Source of the DNA: Campylobacter sp.
Lineage (GTDB): Bacteria > Campylobacterota > Campylobacteria > Campylobacterales > Campylobacteraceae
Assembly: GCF_019423325.1 (NCBI RefSeq)
Contig: NZ_JAHZBQ010000002.1
Coordinates: forward strand, 310,001 to 374,000
DNA length: 64,000 bases
Direction: 5' to 3'
Shown here: piece after piece, positions 16,213 to 25,938 of the stretch
Layout of the letters: each line of letters starts with the position of its first letter
Position numbering within the stretch: position 1 is the first letter of the stretch
Translations under genes and position numbers: made by a program
Notes under the pieces: model-generated
Told to the model about the DNA's origin: nothing
Databases searched by the model: none
Seen by the model: the letters and a program-made list of their open reading frames with translations, nothing else

Positions 16213-17526
16213 CTATTCGCCCTTCTCTTCTTTTTTGCCCTGCTTTGAGAAAATATCGTTAAATAGCTTCTCCTCGATAAGTGCCATTTTGACGGCTGGT
16301 AGCATGCCGTTGTCGCGGTATCTATTTAGATGCTCCTTCGGATCGGCGCCGTAGGTGTAGGCCTCCATATAGACCGCCTGAACGAGCTCCTGATCGCTCA
16401 CGTCGATCTTGCGCTTTTTGGCTAGCTCGTCGATTAAGAAGGTAAGTTTTACGCTGTTTTCGGCAGCCTTCCTAAACTCTTCGCGCTTTTTATCCAGGGC
16501 GTCTTTGTTGTTTTTAAATTCCTCGATCTGCTCTTTTGAAAAGCCGCTCCAGGCGTTGTTAAACTGCAAATTAATCTCCTGCTCAACGATCGCTTTTGGA
16601 AGCGCGAAGTTAAATTTCTCGGCGAGCGCGTCGGCAAATTTAGGCTTTAGATCCTCATTTATAAGCTTTTGAAGCTTATCGTTTTTGATGCGCTCTTTGA
16701 TACGCGCTTCAAATTTCTCCTTGCTCGGCTCTTTCTCGCCCGGAAGCGCTTGCTTTAGCTCCTCCTCGCCGAGCTCTTTGGCAGGTTTTTTAGCCTGAAT
16801 TTCGTGAAGCTTGACTTTAAAGATCGCGTCCTTGCCGGCTAAGCTTTTCGCGCCGTAATCTTGCGGGAATTTAACCGCTACGTCGCGCTCTTCGCCCACT
16901 CTAAGTCCGATCATACCGTCTTCAAAGCCCGGGATAAATTGATTTGAGCCGATCTGAAGGACGTAATCCTGCGCCTTGCCGCCGTCGAATGGCTTACCGT
17001 CCACGAAGCCTTCGAAGTCGAATTTTGCAAAATCGTCTTTGGCTAGAATTTTTTTGTTGGTTTTAGAAAGCGGAGCGATCATCTGCAAAAATTCCGCTAC
17101 TTTTTCGTCAATCTCTTTTTGAGTAACTCGCGGGCTGCTAAACTTAGGAATCAGCTCCTCGTACCCCTCGACGCTAACCTCGGGCTTGAAAGAAATTTCG
17201 ATCTCGACATCGATATCGCCGTTTTTTTCATCAAATTTAGAAAAGACCGGCTCGGATAAAATTTCATCTTGTTTTTTCTTTAAAATTTTAAGAGACTCGT
17301 CGATCATATCTTTAAGAAGCTCCTGCTTTGCGTCGCCCTCAAGTTGCTTGCCGTATCGCTTCAAAACCACTACGGTAGGCACTTTGCCCTGTCTAAATCC
17401 GTCGATTCTTAGCTGCTTAGAGGCCTTTTTGGCTAGCTCTTCTACTTTGGCTGCGATCTGCTTTGCTTCGATCTTGCTCGCAGCTACCGCATTTGCGGCG
17501 TCTTTCATTTTTGCTTTTACTTCCAT
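16213..17526 (-). CDS. tig: Trigger factor
   Basis: A ribosome-associated chaperone and peptidyl-prolyl isomerase of 437 residues. The ribosome-binding N-domain contains a signature close to GFRxGKxP (DGFRQGKVP), followed by an FKBP-type PPIase domain (about 150-240, with FDFEGFVDGKPFDGG) and a long helical C-domain ending in a Lys/Glu-rich tail. The ATG at 17526 has AAAGGAAT upstream. It is the first gene of a minus-strand operon tig-clpP-def-yifB-nnr-purN that couples chaperoning, proteolysis and N-terminal processing. Confidence 0.96.
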   Translation of the reverse strand: MEVKAKMKDAANAVAASKIEAKQIAAKVEELAKKASKQLRIDGFRQGKVPTVVVLKRYGKQLEGDAKQELLKDMIDESLKILKKKQDEILSEPVFSKFDEKNGDIDVEIEISFKPEVSVEGYEELIPKFSSPRVTQKEIDEKVAEFLQMIAPLSKTNKKILAKDDFAKFDFEGFVDGKPFDGGKAQDYVLQIGSNQFIPGFEDGMIGLRVGEERDVAVKFPQDYGAKSLAGKDAIFKVKLHEIQAKKPAKELGEEELKQALPGEKEPSKEKFEARIKERIKNDKLQKLINEDLKPKFADALAEKFNFALPKAIVEQEINLQFNNAWSGFSKEQIEEFKNNKDALDKKREEFRKAAENSVKLTFLIDELAKKRKIDVSDQELVQAVYMEAYTYGADPKEHLNRYRDNGMLPAVKMALIEEKLFNDIFSKQGKKEEKGE

Positions 17527-17683
17527 AAAATTCCTTTAGAAAATTTAAAAATAGCTCGTAATATATCAAAAAATTTCTTATTTAAAGTATAAATTCCTAA
17601 AATTTGCCGAGCCTAAGCGGCTCGAGGCTTTTAAATTTTAAAATTTTTAAAAGCCCGCCTTGAAATTTAAAGCGGGACTAAGG

Positions 17684-19834
17684 CTAAAATTTTACCGATA
17701 CGTTAAACATAAACTGCCGCGCGTAGCCCATCTGAATAGGTATCACGCTCGTGGTTGTGCCGGTTGAGGATGAGGTATAGTATTTTTTGTCGGTCAAATT
17801 TTTGACATTGAACGAAAAATTCGTATCATAGCCCGAAATTTTAGTATCGTAGCTCACGAAGGCGTCATAAACTACGGCGTGAGGCAGCTTAAACGCCGTT
17901 CCTGCGGGCACGCTCGGTAGGTTCGTGCGCATATAGTAGGTGTACCACGAGCCGAAGTATCGCGCGCCGCCGCCAAGCCTAAGCCCCTTTGCGCCTAGAT
18001 GCGCAAAATCGTAGTTGGCAAATAGGCTTGCTTGGTGCTTCGGCGTCGCTTCCAGCGGTTTGCCGATTAGTACCGCAAAAGCGCCGTCGTCTTCGCGCAC
18101 CCTCGTTTTGGTGTATGCGTAGCTCGCCGACATGCTAAGCCCCTGCGTCACACGCCCGTTTATATCGAGCTCAAATCCTCGCGAGCGAGCCTTGCCGATC
18201 GTCTCGCTTATATTATTTACCGTCCGCAGGATGTTTCTTTTATCGATATTAAACACCGCCGCACCCGCAGTGACGCGATCGTTTTGAAATTTAGTGCCGA
18301 GCTCCACGGATTTGCCTTCCTCCGGCTTTAGATCGCCGCCTATCGCCTCGCCTATGGACATCTGCGGCGTGAAGCTTTGCGAGTAGTTAGTATATACCGA
18401 CCACTGCGGGCTTAACAGGTACAAAAGCCCGCCCTGATAGGTCGTAGCAGCCTTTTTCTGATCGGTGTTGTTCGGTCCTTGCCAGCTTTGTTTGGCTACT
18501 TGATCGTAAAATTCCCTACGCACGCCCAAAGAAAGTATCAACTCGTCGGTTAAATTTATATTATCTTGAGTGTAAAGCCCGATCGTTCTTAGCTTTTGAT
18601 ATTGTATTTTTGGCTCTCTATCGTTCGTTAAGACGGCGCCCGAAGCGGTCTGCCCGGTAAGCATATTGATGCGCCCTGCGGTGCCTTTTAGCGCGCCCGG
18701 GCGGTATCTGTAGTAGTTTTTGTAATCCGTGCCGAAAAGGACATCGTGCTTAAGCAGACCCGTTTCAAATTTGCCGTTTAGGGTGACGCTTGCTGCGTGC
18801 GTGCGGTGTATGAAATTATCGTAGTAGTTATACGATCGCGTCGTGCCGGTAAGGCCTTGGGGCGTGAATGGATTGTTCGGACGGACGTAGCCGTATTCGT
18901 GCTTGCTGCGCGAGAAAGCATAGGCGCCTTTTAATATCCAATCCTCGTTAAATTCCTTCTCAAAGCCGAAATCAACCGTATCGAGTTTGCTTTGTAGTTT
19001 ATTTACCGGCTCGTCGAAGCGGACTTTACCGCTGCCGTAAATTTTACCCGTACTCGGCACTAAAAACGCGCCGCGATCCACCGGATCGGTAGAGCGAGTA
19101 TGGGTGTAGCCTAAGCTTATCGAATAATCGTCTCCTTGATACGCAAGCGACGGCGCAAAGAGCGTGTTTTTTATACCGCCGAAATTTCGCCAATAATCCT
19201 TCGCGTAGTAATCGAATATAAATCTATACGCAAAGCCGCTATCTACAATCGGCCCTGTAGTATCAAATCCTGCGTCCCAATAATTGCGATTGCCCAGCCC
19301 GCCCCAAAGCTCATTTATAAACTCATACTGCGGCTTTTTGGTTACCATGTTTATGACGCCGCCCGGTTGCTGGGCACCGTAGAGCATGCTCGCGGGTCCT
19401 TTTAGAACCTCGACGGATTGAATGGTTTTGTTGTAGTTGTGCATCACGGCGCCCGGCACGCCGTTGCGCATAATCGAGCCGTCGCGACCCTCGCCGAAGC
19501 CGCGCTTGATGATCGCATCGAAAATATTTCCCGTCGTATTTGCGTAGCTTATGCCGCTTACGTTTTGCAGCGATTCGGCTAGGGTCTCTGGCTTTTTGTC
19601 CTTTAGATGCTGCTGCGTTACGACATTTACGGTTTGTGGAATTTCTAAAATTCTCTTAGTCGTCTTGCCGATTTCGCTGCGTACGGCGCGGTAGCCGTCG
19701 TCGTTATTCGCCCATTCTACGACCTCGATATCGCCTAGGTTTTCGCCCGAGGCGGAGTTTGCTGCGGTGTTTTGTTCGGCGCAAGCAAAAGAAAAAAGCG
19801 CCAAAGCCGCGCCAAAACTCATCTTAAATTTCAT
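17684..19834 (-). CDS. TonB-dependent siderophore receptor
   Basis: An outer-membrane receptor of 716 residues for an iron-siderophore type ligand. It has a signal peptide (about 1-19), a possible TonB box near DIEVVEW (35-41), a plug domain with TVNVVTQQHLKDK, LQNVSGISY and VEVLKGPASMLYG followed by PGGVINMVTKKP, then a 22-strand barrel ending in a terminal Phe (FNVSVKF). This is the ferrichrome/pyoverdine-type receptor layout. No TonB or ABC genes are nearby. A Fur-box-like site lies about 70-100 bases upstream, so iron repression is likely. Confidence 0.9.
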   Translation of the reverse strand: MKFKMSFGAALALFSFACAEQNTAANSASGENLGDIEVVEWANNDDGYRAVRSEIGKTTKRILEIPQTVNVVTQQHLKDKKPETLAESLQNVSGISYANTTGNIFDAIIKRGFGEGRDGSIMRNGVPGAVMHNYNKTIQSVEVLKGPASMLYGAQQPGGVINMVTKKPQYEFINELWGGLGNRNYWDAGFDTTGPIVDSGFAYRFIFDYYAKDYWRNFGGIKNTLFAPSLAYQGDDYSISLGYTHTRSTDPVDRGAFLVPSTGKIYGSGKVRFDEPVNKLQSKLDTVDFGFEKEFNEDWILKGAYAFSRSKHEYGYVRPNNPFTPQGLTGTTRSYNYYDNFIHRTHAASVTLNGKFETGLLKHDVLFGTDYKNYYRYRPGALKGTAGRINMLTGQTASGAVLTNDREPKIQYQKLRTIGLYTQDNINLTDELILSLGVRREFYDQVAKQSWQGPNNTDQKKAATTYQGGLLYLLSPQWSVYTNYSQSFTPQMSIGEAIGGDLKPEEGKSVELGTKFQNDRVTAGAAVFNIDKRNILRTVNNISETIGKARSRGFELDINGRVTQGLSMSASYAYTKTRVREDDGAFAVLIGKPLEATPKHQASLFANYDFAHLGAKGLRLGGGARYFGSWYTYYMRTNLPSVPAGTAFKLPHAVVYDAFVSYDTKISGYDTNFSFNVKNLTDKKYYTSSSTGTTTSVIPIQMGYARQFMFNVSVKF

Positions 19835-19903
19835 TACCGAACTCCTTTTAGATAAAGCTTATCGAAACGGCGGATTTTAAACAAAAATTTCTTAAATTTA
19901 AAT

Positions 19904-19932
19904 ATATTATCATTAACATAATGAGATTGATA
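19904..19932 (-). promoter_or_regulatory. Fur-box-like site upstream of the receptor
   Basis: The minus strand reads TTAATGATAATATATTTA with a neighbouring CTCATTATG, an AT-rich, partly palindromic match to the GATAATGATAATCATTATC Fur box. It lies between the divergent receptor gene and folE, closer to the receptor. The match is imperfect. Confidence 0.4.
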
Positions 19933-20021
19933 AAATTTCGCGCGGAATTTTAAAATTTATCAGCGTTATAAAAGGCGTTTTTGAGTAATATCGCGCATCG
20001 ATCTTTAAGGAATTGCTAAAA

Positions 20022-20606
20022 ATGGACGAAAAAAGCCGAGCTAAATTTGAAAACTGCGTGTCGCAGATGCTTGAAATTTTAGGCGAGGATCCGAAGCGCG
20101 ACGGGCTTGCGAAGACGCCGGGGCGCGTGGCTAAAGCCTATGAGTTTCTAACTAGCGGCTATGAGCTGGATCCAAAAGAAATTTTAAACGACGCGCTGTT
20201 TGAGAGCAGCAACAACGAGATGGTTCTGATAAAAGATATAGAATTTTATAGCCTCTGCGAGCATCATCTGCTGCCTATCATCGGGCGCGCGCATGTCGCG
20301 TATATCCCGAATAAAAAGGTCGTGGGGCTTAGCAAAATTCCGCGTATGGTAAATATTTTTGCGCGCAGGCTGCAGATCCAAGAGCAGCTTACCGAGCAGA
20401 TCGCAAGTGCAATCCAAGAGGTAATCCATCCGCTCGGCGTGGGCGTGGTACTGCAGGCGCGGCACATGTGCATGGAGATGCGCGGCGTGCAAAAGATCAA
20501 CTCGACCACGACTACGTCGGCACTTAGGGGGCTTTTTATCAGCCGAAACGACACGCGTAAGGAATTTTTCGATCTAATAAATTCTCCAAAAACTTTTGGT
20601 TTTTAA
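20022..20606 (+). CDS. folE: GTP cyclohydrolase I FolE
   Basis: Converts GTP to dihydroneopterin triphosphate, the entry to folate and queuosine precursors. The zinc site is complete: CEHH in SLCEHHLLP and the later Cys in RHMCMEMRG; GRAHVAYIP and QEQLTEQIA are also diagnostic. The ATG at 20022 has AAGG eleven bases upstream, while the in-frame TTG at 20013 is only two bases from it, so the ATG is preferred (194 residues). Confidence 0.96.
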   Translation: MDEKSRAKFENCVSQMLEILGEDPKRDGLAKTPGRVAKAYEFLTSGYELDPKEILNDALFESSNNEMVLIKDIEFYSLCEHHLLPIIGRAHVAYIPNKKVVGLSKIPRMVNIFARRLQIQEQLTEQIASAIQEVIHPLGVGVVLQARHMCMEMRGVQKINSTTTTSALRGLFISRNDTRKEFFDLINSPKTFGF

Positions 20607-20717
20607 AACGGCAAGCGTTAAAGAAAAATTTAGCAATTATGTTATATTATCGTGCGAAATTGATAAAAGAGCGAAATTGTCTGATTAAATTTCAGACAAA
20701 TTTTAGAAAGGAATTTT

Positions 20718-21917
20718 ATGCAGCGCGTTTATTTAGATAATAACGCCACTACGATGGTCGATCCCGAAGTTTTTGAGGAGATGAAGCCATTTTTTTGCGA
20801 TAAATACGGCAATCCAAACTCCCTTCACAGCTTCGGCAGCGAGACTCACCCCGCGCTAAGAGCCGCGATGGATAGGCTCTATGCGGGGCTTGGCGCTGCG
20901 GATGCGGACGATATCGTCATCACAAGCTGTGCGACCGAGAGCAATAACTGGGTTTTAAAAGGAATTTACTACGATAAAATTCTAACCGGCGAGAAGGACA
21001 ATATCATCATAAGCTCCGTCGAGCACCCCGCAATCAGCGCGACCTGTGCTTTTTTAGAAAAAATTTGCGGCGTAAAGATCACTCGCCTGGGCGTCGATAA
21101 AGACGGACTAATCGATCTTGACGAGCTTAGCGAAAAGATCAACAACAAAACCGCGCTTGTTAGCGTGATGTGGGCAAATAACGAAACCGGCACGATCTTC
21201 CCCGTAAAAAAAATCGCACAAATCGCACACGAGCATGGCGCGCTATATCATGCCGACGCGGTGCAGGCCATAGGCAAGATAAAGGTAAACGTGCGCGATG
21301 CGGACGTGGATTTTTTAAGCCTTTCCGGGCATAAATTTCACGCTCCAAAAGGCGTCGGCGCACTTTATATTAAAGATAGCAAGCCGCTTACGAGCCTGCT
21401 TCATGGCGGCGAGCAGATGGGTGGGCGCCGCAGCGGCACGCTAAATGTTTCTGGCATCGTAGGGCTAGGCAAAGCCTTGGAGCTAGCGAATAAATTTATA
21501 GATTTTGAGCGCACTCAGGTAAGTAGACTGCGCGATAAGCTGGAGGATGCGCTTTTGCAAATTTCAAACGTCAGCGTCGTGGGTGATCGCAGCATTCGCG
21601 TGCCAAACACCATCCTCGCCTCGATCCAAGGCGTCGAAGGAGAGGCGATGCTGTGGGATCTAAATAAAGCGGGCATAGCCGCTTCTACTGGCTCTGCGTG
21701 TGCGAGCGAGGCGCTCGAGAATAACCCGATAATGGAAGCGATCGGCGCAGATAAGGAGCTGGCGCATACGGCGTTAAGGCTTTCGCTGTCGCGCTTTACT
21801 ACGGAAGCGGAGATCGATTACGCGATCGAGCATATAAGTAAAGCTATCGTCCGTCTTCGCGGGATTTCAAGCACGTTTGCTTACGCGCCGCAAGGTTATG
21901 AGAAAAATAAAGGATAA
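20718..21917 (+). CDS. nifS: Nif-type cysteine desulfurase NifS
   Basis: A PLP enzyme that moves sulfur from cysteine to the NifU scaffold for Fe-S cluster assembly; in Campylobacter and Helicobacter this NIF pair is the housekeeping system. The PLP Lys lies in SGHKFHAPKG and the catalytic Cys in STGSACASE. The 399-residue length is normal. The ATG follows AAAGGAATTTT. A TATATTAT-type -10 box near 20641 may be the promoter. nifU starts three bases after the stop. Confidence 0.96.
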   Translation: MQRVYLDNNATTMVDPEVFEEMKPFFCDKYGNPNSLHSFGSETHPALRAAMDRLYAGLGAADADDIVITSCATESNNWVLKGIYYDKILTGEKDNIIISSVEHPAISATCAFLEKICGVKITRLGVDKDGLIDLDELSEKINNKTALVSVMWANNETGTIFPVKKIAQIAHEHGALYHADAVQAIGKIKVNVRDADVDFLSLSGHKFHAPKGVGALYIKDSKPLTSLLHGGEQMGGRRSGTLNVSGIVGLGKALELANKFIDFERTQVSRLRDKLEDALLQISNVSVVGDRSIRVPNTILASIQGVEGEAMLWDLNKAGIAASTGSACASEALENNPIMEAIGADKELAHTALRLSLSRFTTEAEIDYAIEHISKAIVRLRGISSTFAYAPQGYEKNKG

Positions 21918-21920
21918 AAA

Positions 21921-22922
21921 ATGGCAAAAAACAGTTTAATAAACGGTTCGATCTGGGAGCAATACTCGCAAAAAGTGCAGGACCGTATGAATAATCCTCG
22001 CTATATGGGCGAGATCACCGAGGAGGAGGCGCAGGCCAAGGGAGCCAAACTCGTGGTCGCGGACTTCGGCGCCGAGAGCTGCGGCGATGCGGTGCGGCTG
22101 TATTGGTTGATAGATCCTAAAACCGATAGAATTTTAGACGCTAAATTTAAAAGCTTTGGTTGCGGTACGGCGATTGCGAGTTCGGATACGATGGCTGAGC
22201 TTTGCATCGGAAAGACGGTCGATCAAGCGGTAAAGATTACAAATTTAGACGTAGAGCACGCGATGCGCGATACTCCAGATGAGCCTGCCGTACCGCCGCA
22301 AAAGATGCACTGCTCGGTCATGGCATACGATGTCATCAAGCAGGCTGCAGCGAATTATAAGGGCGTCGATCCCGCGCATTTCGAGGATGAGATCATCGTG
22401 TGCGACTGCGCGCGCGTAAGCCTCGGCACGATCAAAGAGGTGATCCGCCTAAACGATCTTCATACGGTCGAAGAGATCACGCAATACACTAAAGCGGGTG
22501 CGTTTTGCAAATCCTGCGTGCGCCCGGGCGGACACGAGGAGAAGGATTATTATCTGGTCGATATTTTAAAGCAAACTAGAGAGGAGATGGAGAGAGAGAG
22601 GCTTCAAGCTCAAGCCGAGGCGAGTGCCGCTACTAGCGCGAAAGCGGGAGCGGAGATGAGCTTTGAGCAGCTAAATTTAATCGGTAAATTTAAAGCGGTC
22701 GAAGGGGTGCTTGACGAGGATATCCGCCCGATGCTCCAGATGGACGGCGGCAATCTCGACGTCATAGACATCAGGCCTGCAGACGACGGCAAAACCGATA
22801 TCTACATCCGCTACCTAGGAGCTTGTAGCGGCTGCGCCAGTGGTGCGAGCGGCACATTATATGCGATCGAAAATGTTTTGCAAGAAAACCTTAGTCCAAA
22901 CATCCGCGTAATGCCGATTTAG
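21921..22922 (+). CDS. nifU: Fe-S cluster scaffold NifU
   Basis: A 333-residue three-domain scaffold. The N-terminal IscU-like domain has its Cys in GAESCGDAV, SFGCGTAIA and MHCSVMAYD. The central BFD-like [2Fe-2S] domain has CDC and, 33 residues on, CKSC. The C-terminal Nfu domain has CSGC in LGACSGCASG. A polar Glu/Ala linker (about 210-245) separates the last two. It sits directly after nifS and must be co-transcribed. All cluster-binding cysteines I expect are present. Confidence 0.96.
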   Translation: MAKNSLINGSIWEQYSQKVQDRMNNPRYMGEITEEEAQAKGAKLVVADFGAESCGDAVRLYWLIDPKTDRILDAKFKSFGCGTAIASSDTMAELCIGKTVDQAVKITNLDVEHAMRDTPDEPAVPPQKMHCSVMAYDVIKQAAANYKGVDPAHFEDEIIVCDCARVSLGTIKEVIRLNDLHTVEEITQYTKAGAFCKSCVRPGGHEEKDYYLVDILKQTREEMERERLQAQAEASAATSAKAGAEMSFEQLNLIGKFKAVEGVLDEDIRPMLQMDGGNLDVIDIRPADDGKTDIYIRYLGACSGCASGASGTLYAIENVLQENLSPNIRVMPI

Positions 22923-23330
22923 GCTTATCGGTCGCTACGTTTCATCTTGGCTTGGTCTTTACGAAGTTTTAAGAGCTTGAGCTTCTGCGCAACAGCGGAG
23001 CTAAATTTCGCCCCTTAGCTAAATTCGCAATTAGATGCTAAATCTGCGTAGAATTTCGCCGTTTGCTTTTAAGAATATCGTAAATTTTGCTAAGGTTTTC
23101 TAGCGTGAAATTCATCCGTAAATTTTGTCTATAAAATTTAATTAAAAGCTTCTTATTTCGCTCGTGTAAGTTTTTTATGAGATTTCGTTTGTAAATTGGA
23201 CATAGAATTTCTCCGCGAATTTCATCTTTTCATAAATTTAGATGAAAATGCGCCATAAATCGCAGAATTTTAGCTGGCTATAATTTCTTTTTATTATAAT
23301 TGCGCCTTATTTCAACTAAAAGGGGAGCAA
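22923..23330. other. Intergenic, RAATTY-rich, promoter at its right end
   Basis: No gene. About eleven RAATTY words occur in 408 bases, against less than one expected by chance at even composition. The right end carries the -10 box listed for the following gene. Confidence 0.5.
23295..23300 (+). promoter_or_regulatory. -10 box for the binding-protein gene
   Basis: A perfect TATAAT in a T-rich context 30 bases before the ATG at 23331. An AGGGGAG ribosome binding site follows at 23321. Campylobacter sigma-70 promoters have little -35 conservation, so only the -10 is called. Confidence 0.5.
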
Positions 23331-24119
23331 ATGAAAGTATTTGTTTTGGCGGCTCTACTACTTGGTTTTCTATCTGCAAATTCTTTGGATCAGATCAAAA
23401 AAGATAGGCTCGTTCGCATAGGTGTATATAACGATCAGCCGCCGTTTAGTGCGCTCGTAGACGGCAAATATAGGGGATTTGAGATTGCTCTTGGCGAAAA
23501 GCTCGGTAAGGAGATTTTCGGCGATAATCCCGGCAAGGTAAAATTTGTCCCGATCACGGCTTCAAGACGCATTAGCGCTTTACAGCGCAATGAAGCGGAT
23601 ATGGTGATTGCGACCTTTACTCCTACGCCCACGCGAGCTAAGAAGGTGGATTTTTCAGAGCCTTATTTTAAGGTGCAGGTAGGTGTGCTAGCCAAAAAGG
23701 ACGAAAATGTCACGAGCTTCGATCAGCTGCGCAAAAAGAGGATTTTTGTCATCAAACACTCTCCTATTCACAATTTCTTACGCAAAGCGGGCTTTAGAAA
23801 GAATTTAAACTTTTGCGCCAGCTCGGCTAAATGTTACCGCGCTTTCAAAAGGGCGAAAAACGCCGTGCATGTCGATGATAATCTAATCCTGCACGCATAC
23901 GCAATCATCGATAATAAAACGCAGGTTGCTTTGGATGGTCTAGGTAAGCAAACTTACAACGCAATCGCCGTGCAGAAGGGCAATAATGCGCTGCTAGAGC
24001 TAATCAATACATCTTTAGCGGGATTAAAAAAAGACGGATTTTTAGATAAGACCTTTGACGATACGCTCGGGATTTTTTATCATGGCACGATCGATAAGAA
24101 GGAATTCTTAGTTGAATAA
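23331..24119 (+). CDS. Periplasmic amino-acid-type binding protein
   Basis: A family 3 extracellular solute-binding protein of 262 residues with a signal peptide (about 1-17). It shows the usual opening RLVRIGVYNDQPPF, FEIALGEKLGKEIFG, and TFTPTPTRAKKVDFSEPYF, the polar amino-acid binding pattern. The second lobe is basic and holds two Cys about eight residues apart (FCASSAKCY), an uncommon feature. No ABC permease or ATPase is adjacent, so it must use components encoded elsewhere, or acts as an orphan receptor. It resembles the binding protein at 44817 in fold but is clearly divergent. Confidence 0.85.
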   Translation: MKVFVLAALLLGFLSANSLDQIKKDRLVRIGVYNDQPPFSALVDGKYRGFEIALGEKLGKEIFGDNPGKVKFVPITASRRISALQRNEADMVIATFTPTPTRAKKVDFSEPYFKVQVGVLAKKDENVTSFDQLRKKRIFVIKHSPIHNFLRKAGFRKNLNFCASSAKCYRAFKRAKNAVHVDDNLILHAYAIIDNKTQVALDGLGKQTYNAIAVQKGNNALLELINTSLAGLKKDGFLDKTFDDTLGIFYHGTIDKKEFLVE

Positions 24120-24728
24120 AATTTCGTGCAGAATTTAATTCGTGCGCCTGGTTTCCGCGTAAAATTCGATTCATTGTAATGATGGAGCGAGAAACACGTT
24201 GCGGGCTTAATTTGCTTTTAGAATTCGGCTTTGATTTTGCTTGCCTCTCCTAAAGCGCAAATTTTATCGGGATTAGTGAGGCTATTTAAAACGCGCGCAC
24301 CACTAGTGCGAAATTTCATTTTTCGGAAGTAAAATTTTTAAGCGATTCGGCTGCATTTAAAATTTACGCAACTTTTATAGAGTCTGTTTCAATTTTGCGT
24401 TTCACAAAACCCACGCTAGCTTGTAAATTTCTATTTTTCAGCTCCAAATACCTGCTCCGTAGCTACAATTTTATGATTTAAATTTTAAAAATTCCTCTAA
24501 AAGGAGTTAAACCCCCAAGCGCTATTATCGCCTCAGTATGGAGAATTTAAAATTTACGCCCTACATCAAAGGCAAATTTTATGCAAAGTAGGCGCTAAAT
24601 GAGCAGGCAGCAAATAATTTCAAATTTAGCGGTATCTGTCTTATCGGGTGCCGCGAAGCTGCATTTTATAAAGACGCGGCGAATACAAAAAATGGTCGTA
24701 AAATTTTTCCCCAAAAGCCAATCCCGAT
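24120..24728. other. Intergenic, no gene seen
   Basis: These 609 bases are AT-rich and full of AAATTT-type words. Open frames are short. A 17-codon ATG frame near 24538 has no recognisable product. No terminator-like stem was found. Confidence 0.4.
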
Positions 24729-25442
24729 TTACTTCACCAGTTCGTAATTATACTCTTTCGTGCCGTCAAGTAGATTTGTGACGTTGTAGCCTCGCTCGTT
24801 TAGGGCTTTGGCGAGCTTGGCGCTGCGGTTGCCGCTGTAACAATGTGTGATCATCTTTTTGTCTTTATTGGCCTCAAGCACGTCCTTGTAATTTTCTAAA
24901 GGCTCGCCATCAGGAATATTTATCGCGCCTTTCATATGCCCCGCGTCGTAGTCTTTTTTCTCGCGCACATCGATGACTAAGACGTTCGGCTCATTCGCTA
25001 TTTTCAAAAACCCCTCCGCGTTTATGCTGCCGACCTTATACAGCTCGTAGTCGTACTGCTTCACGCCGGGCGCATTCATAAGCACATTGAAGCCCTTTTG
25101 TTTAAGCAGATCAAGCGCCTTGCCGCTGCGGTTGCCTGTATTGCAATAAAGCACGACGTTTTTATCCTTGTAGGCGCTTATCTCGTCCAGTCTGCTTTCC
25201 AGCTCTCCAAGCGGGATGTTGATCGCGTGTTTTATGTGTCCTGTGGCGTACTCATCCGCGCCTCTGACGTCAATGACCAGATAATTTTCTTTCGCTCTAT
25301 TGTCCTCCTCTATTGCTGATAGCGCCGCACCGCTTATGGCGTAGCCGTTAGACTGTTGCATCTCGGCGCCGCAAGTCGCAAAAGATCCCAATGCCGCCAG
25401 CAAAACCGCGCTTTTTAAAATTTTGTGAGAAATAAATTTCAT
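24729..25442 (-). CDS. Tandem rhodanese-domain exported protein
   Basis: A 237-residue exported protein with a signal peptide and two rhodanese domains. Domain 1 (about 40-120) has its active Cys100 in LYCNTGNRS; domain 2 (about 140-235) has Cys201 in THCYSGNRS. Both carry the preceding VIDVR strand, so both look active. The substrate in the periplasm is unknown; sulfur transfer or thiol redox work is inferred from the family. A Cys at position 24 in the signal region (FATCGAE) is not a good lipobox. The two domains are similar enough to suggest internal duplication. Confidence 0.85.
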   Translation of the reverse strand: MKFISHKILKSAVLLAALGSFATCGAEMQQSNGYAISGAALSAIEEDNRAKENYLVIDVRGADEYATGHIKHAINIPLGELESRLDEISAYKDKNVVLYCNTGNRSGKALDLLKQKGFNVLMNAPGVKQYDYELYKVGSINAEGFLKIANEPNVLVIDVREKKDYDAGHMKGAINIPDGEPLENYKDVLEANKDKKMITHCYSGNRSAKLAKALNERGYNVTNLLDGTKEYNYELVK

Positions 25443-25792
25443 ATGCTTCCTTTGAATTTTAGCTTTTAAAGCGGGAGATTATATCAAAATTTTATCTAAA
25501 TAGTGTGAATTTGTGCGGAATGCGTTAGATTATGCCGACGCGAGATTTGCCGATGCGAAAACGCGAAAGAGACCCAAATAAAAAACTTTTGCCAAAATAG
25601 CTTAAAGGCTCGTAGATAAAGATGCTTTGCGCAAATTTGTCTTTTAGAGGCGAAGCAACAAATCCAAAAAACTCACATTTGCCCGAAGGTAAATTTTATG
25701 CTTTTGCTAATTTTCATTATTTTTCAAGTATAAGTAAGATATAATCTCGAACTTTTTTGAGGCGCCGTATGCACTTAAAGGTAATTTGAAGA
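25443..25792. other. Intergenic, no gene seen
   Basis: No protein-like frame. A TATAAT-type box lies near 25739 pointing rightward, toward the region opposite the tRNA and lemA; its target is unclear. Confidence 0.35.
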
Positions 25793-25869
25793 TGGTGTCA
25801 AGAGAGAGACTTGAACTCTCGACCTCCGGCTTATGAGACCAGCGCTCTAACCAGCTGAGCTACCTTGAC
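25793..25869 (-). tRNA. tRNA with CAT anticodon (Met, or Ile2)
   Basis: A complete 77-base cloverleaf on the minus strand with CCA encoded. The acceptor stem pairs GTCAAGG with TCTTGAC (last pair G-U), the D-arm contains AGCTCAG and GGTTAGAGC, the anticodon loop is CTCATAA, and the T-arm has GAGAG-TTCAAGT-CTCTC. The anticodon CAT means elongator Met, or Ile2 if the first base is converted to lysidine. It is not the initiator type, since the anticodon stem lacks three G-C pairs. Confidence 0.93.
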
Positions 25870-25938
25870 ACGCGAAAAGAAATGGCAGTATAGCTAAATA
25901 TTCTTATTTTTAATTGAAATACTTTAAAAGGAGAGAAA

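Noticed and set aside
25793..25869. Initiator tRNA-fMet
   Set aside because: The anticodon stem lacks the three consecutive G-C pairs of initiators, and the first acceptor pair is a normal G-C.
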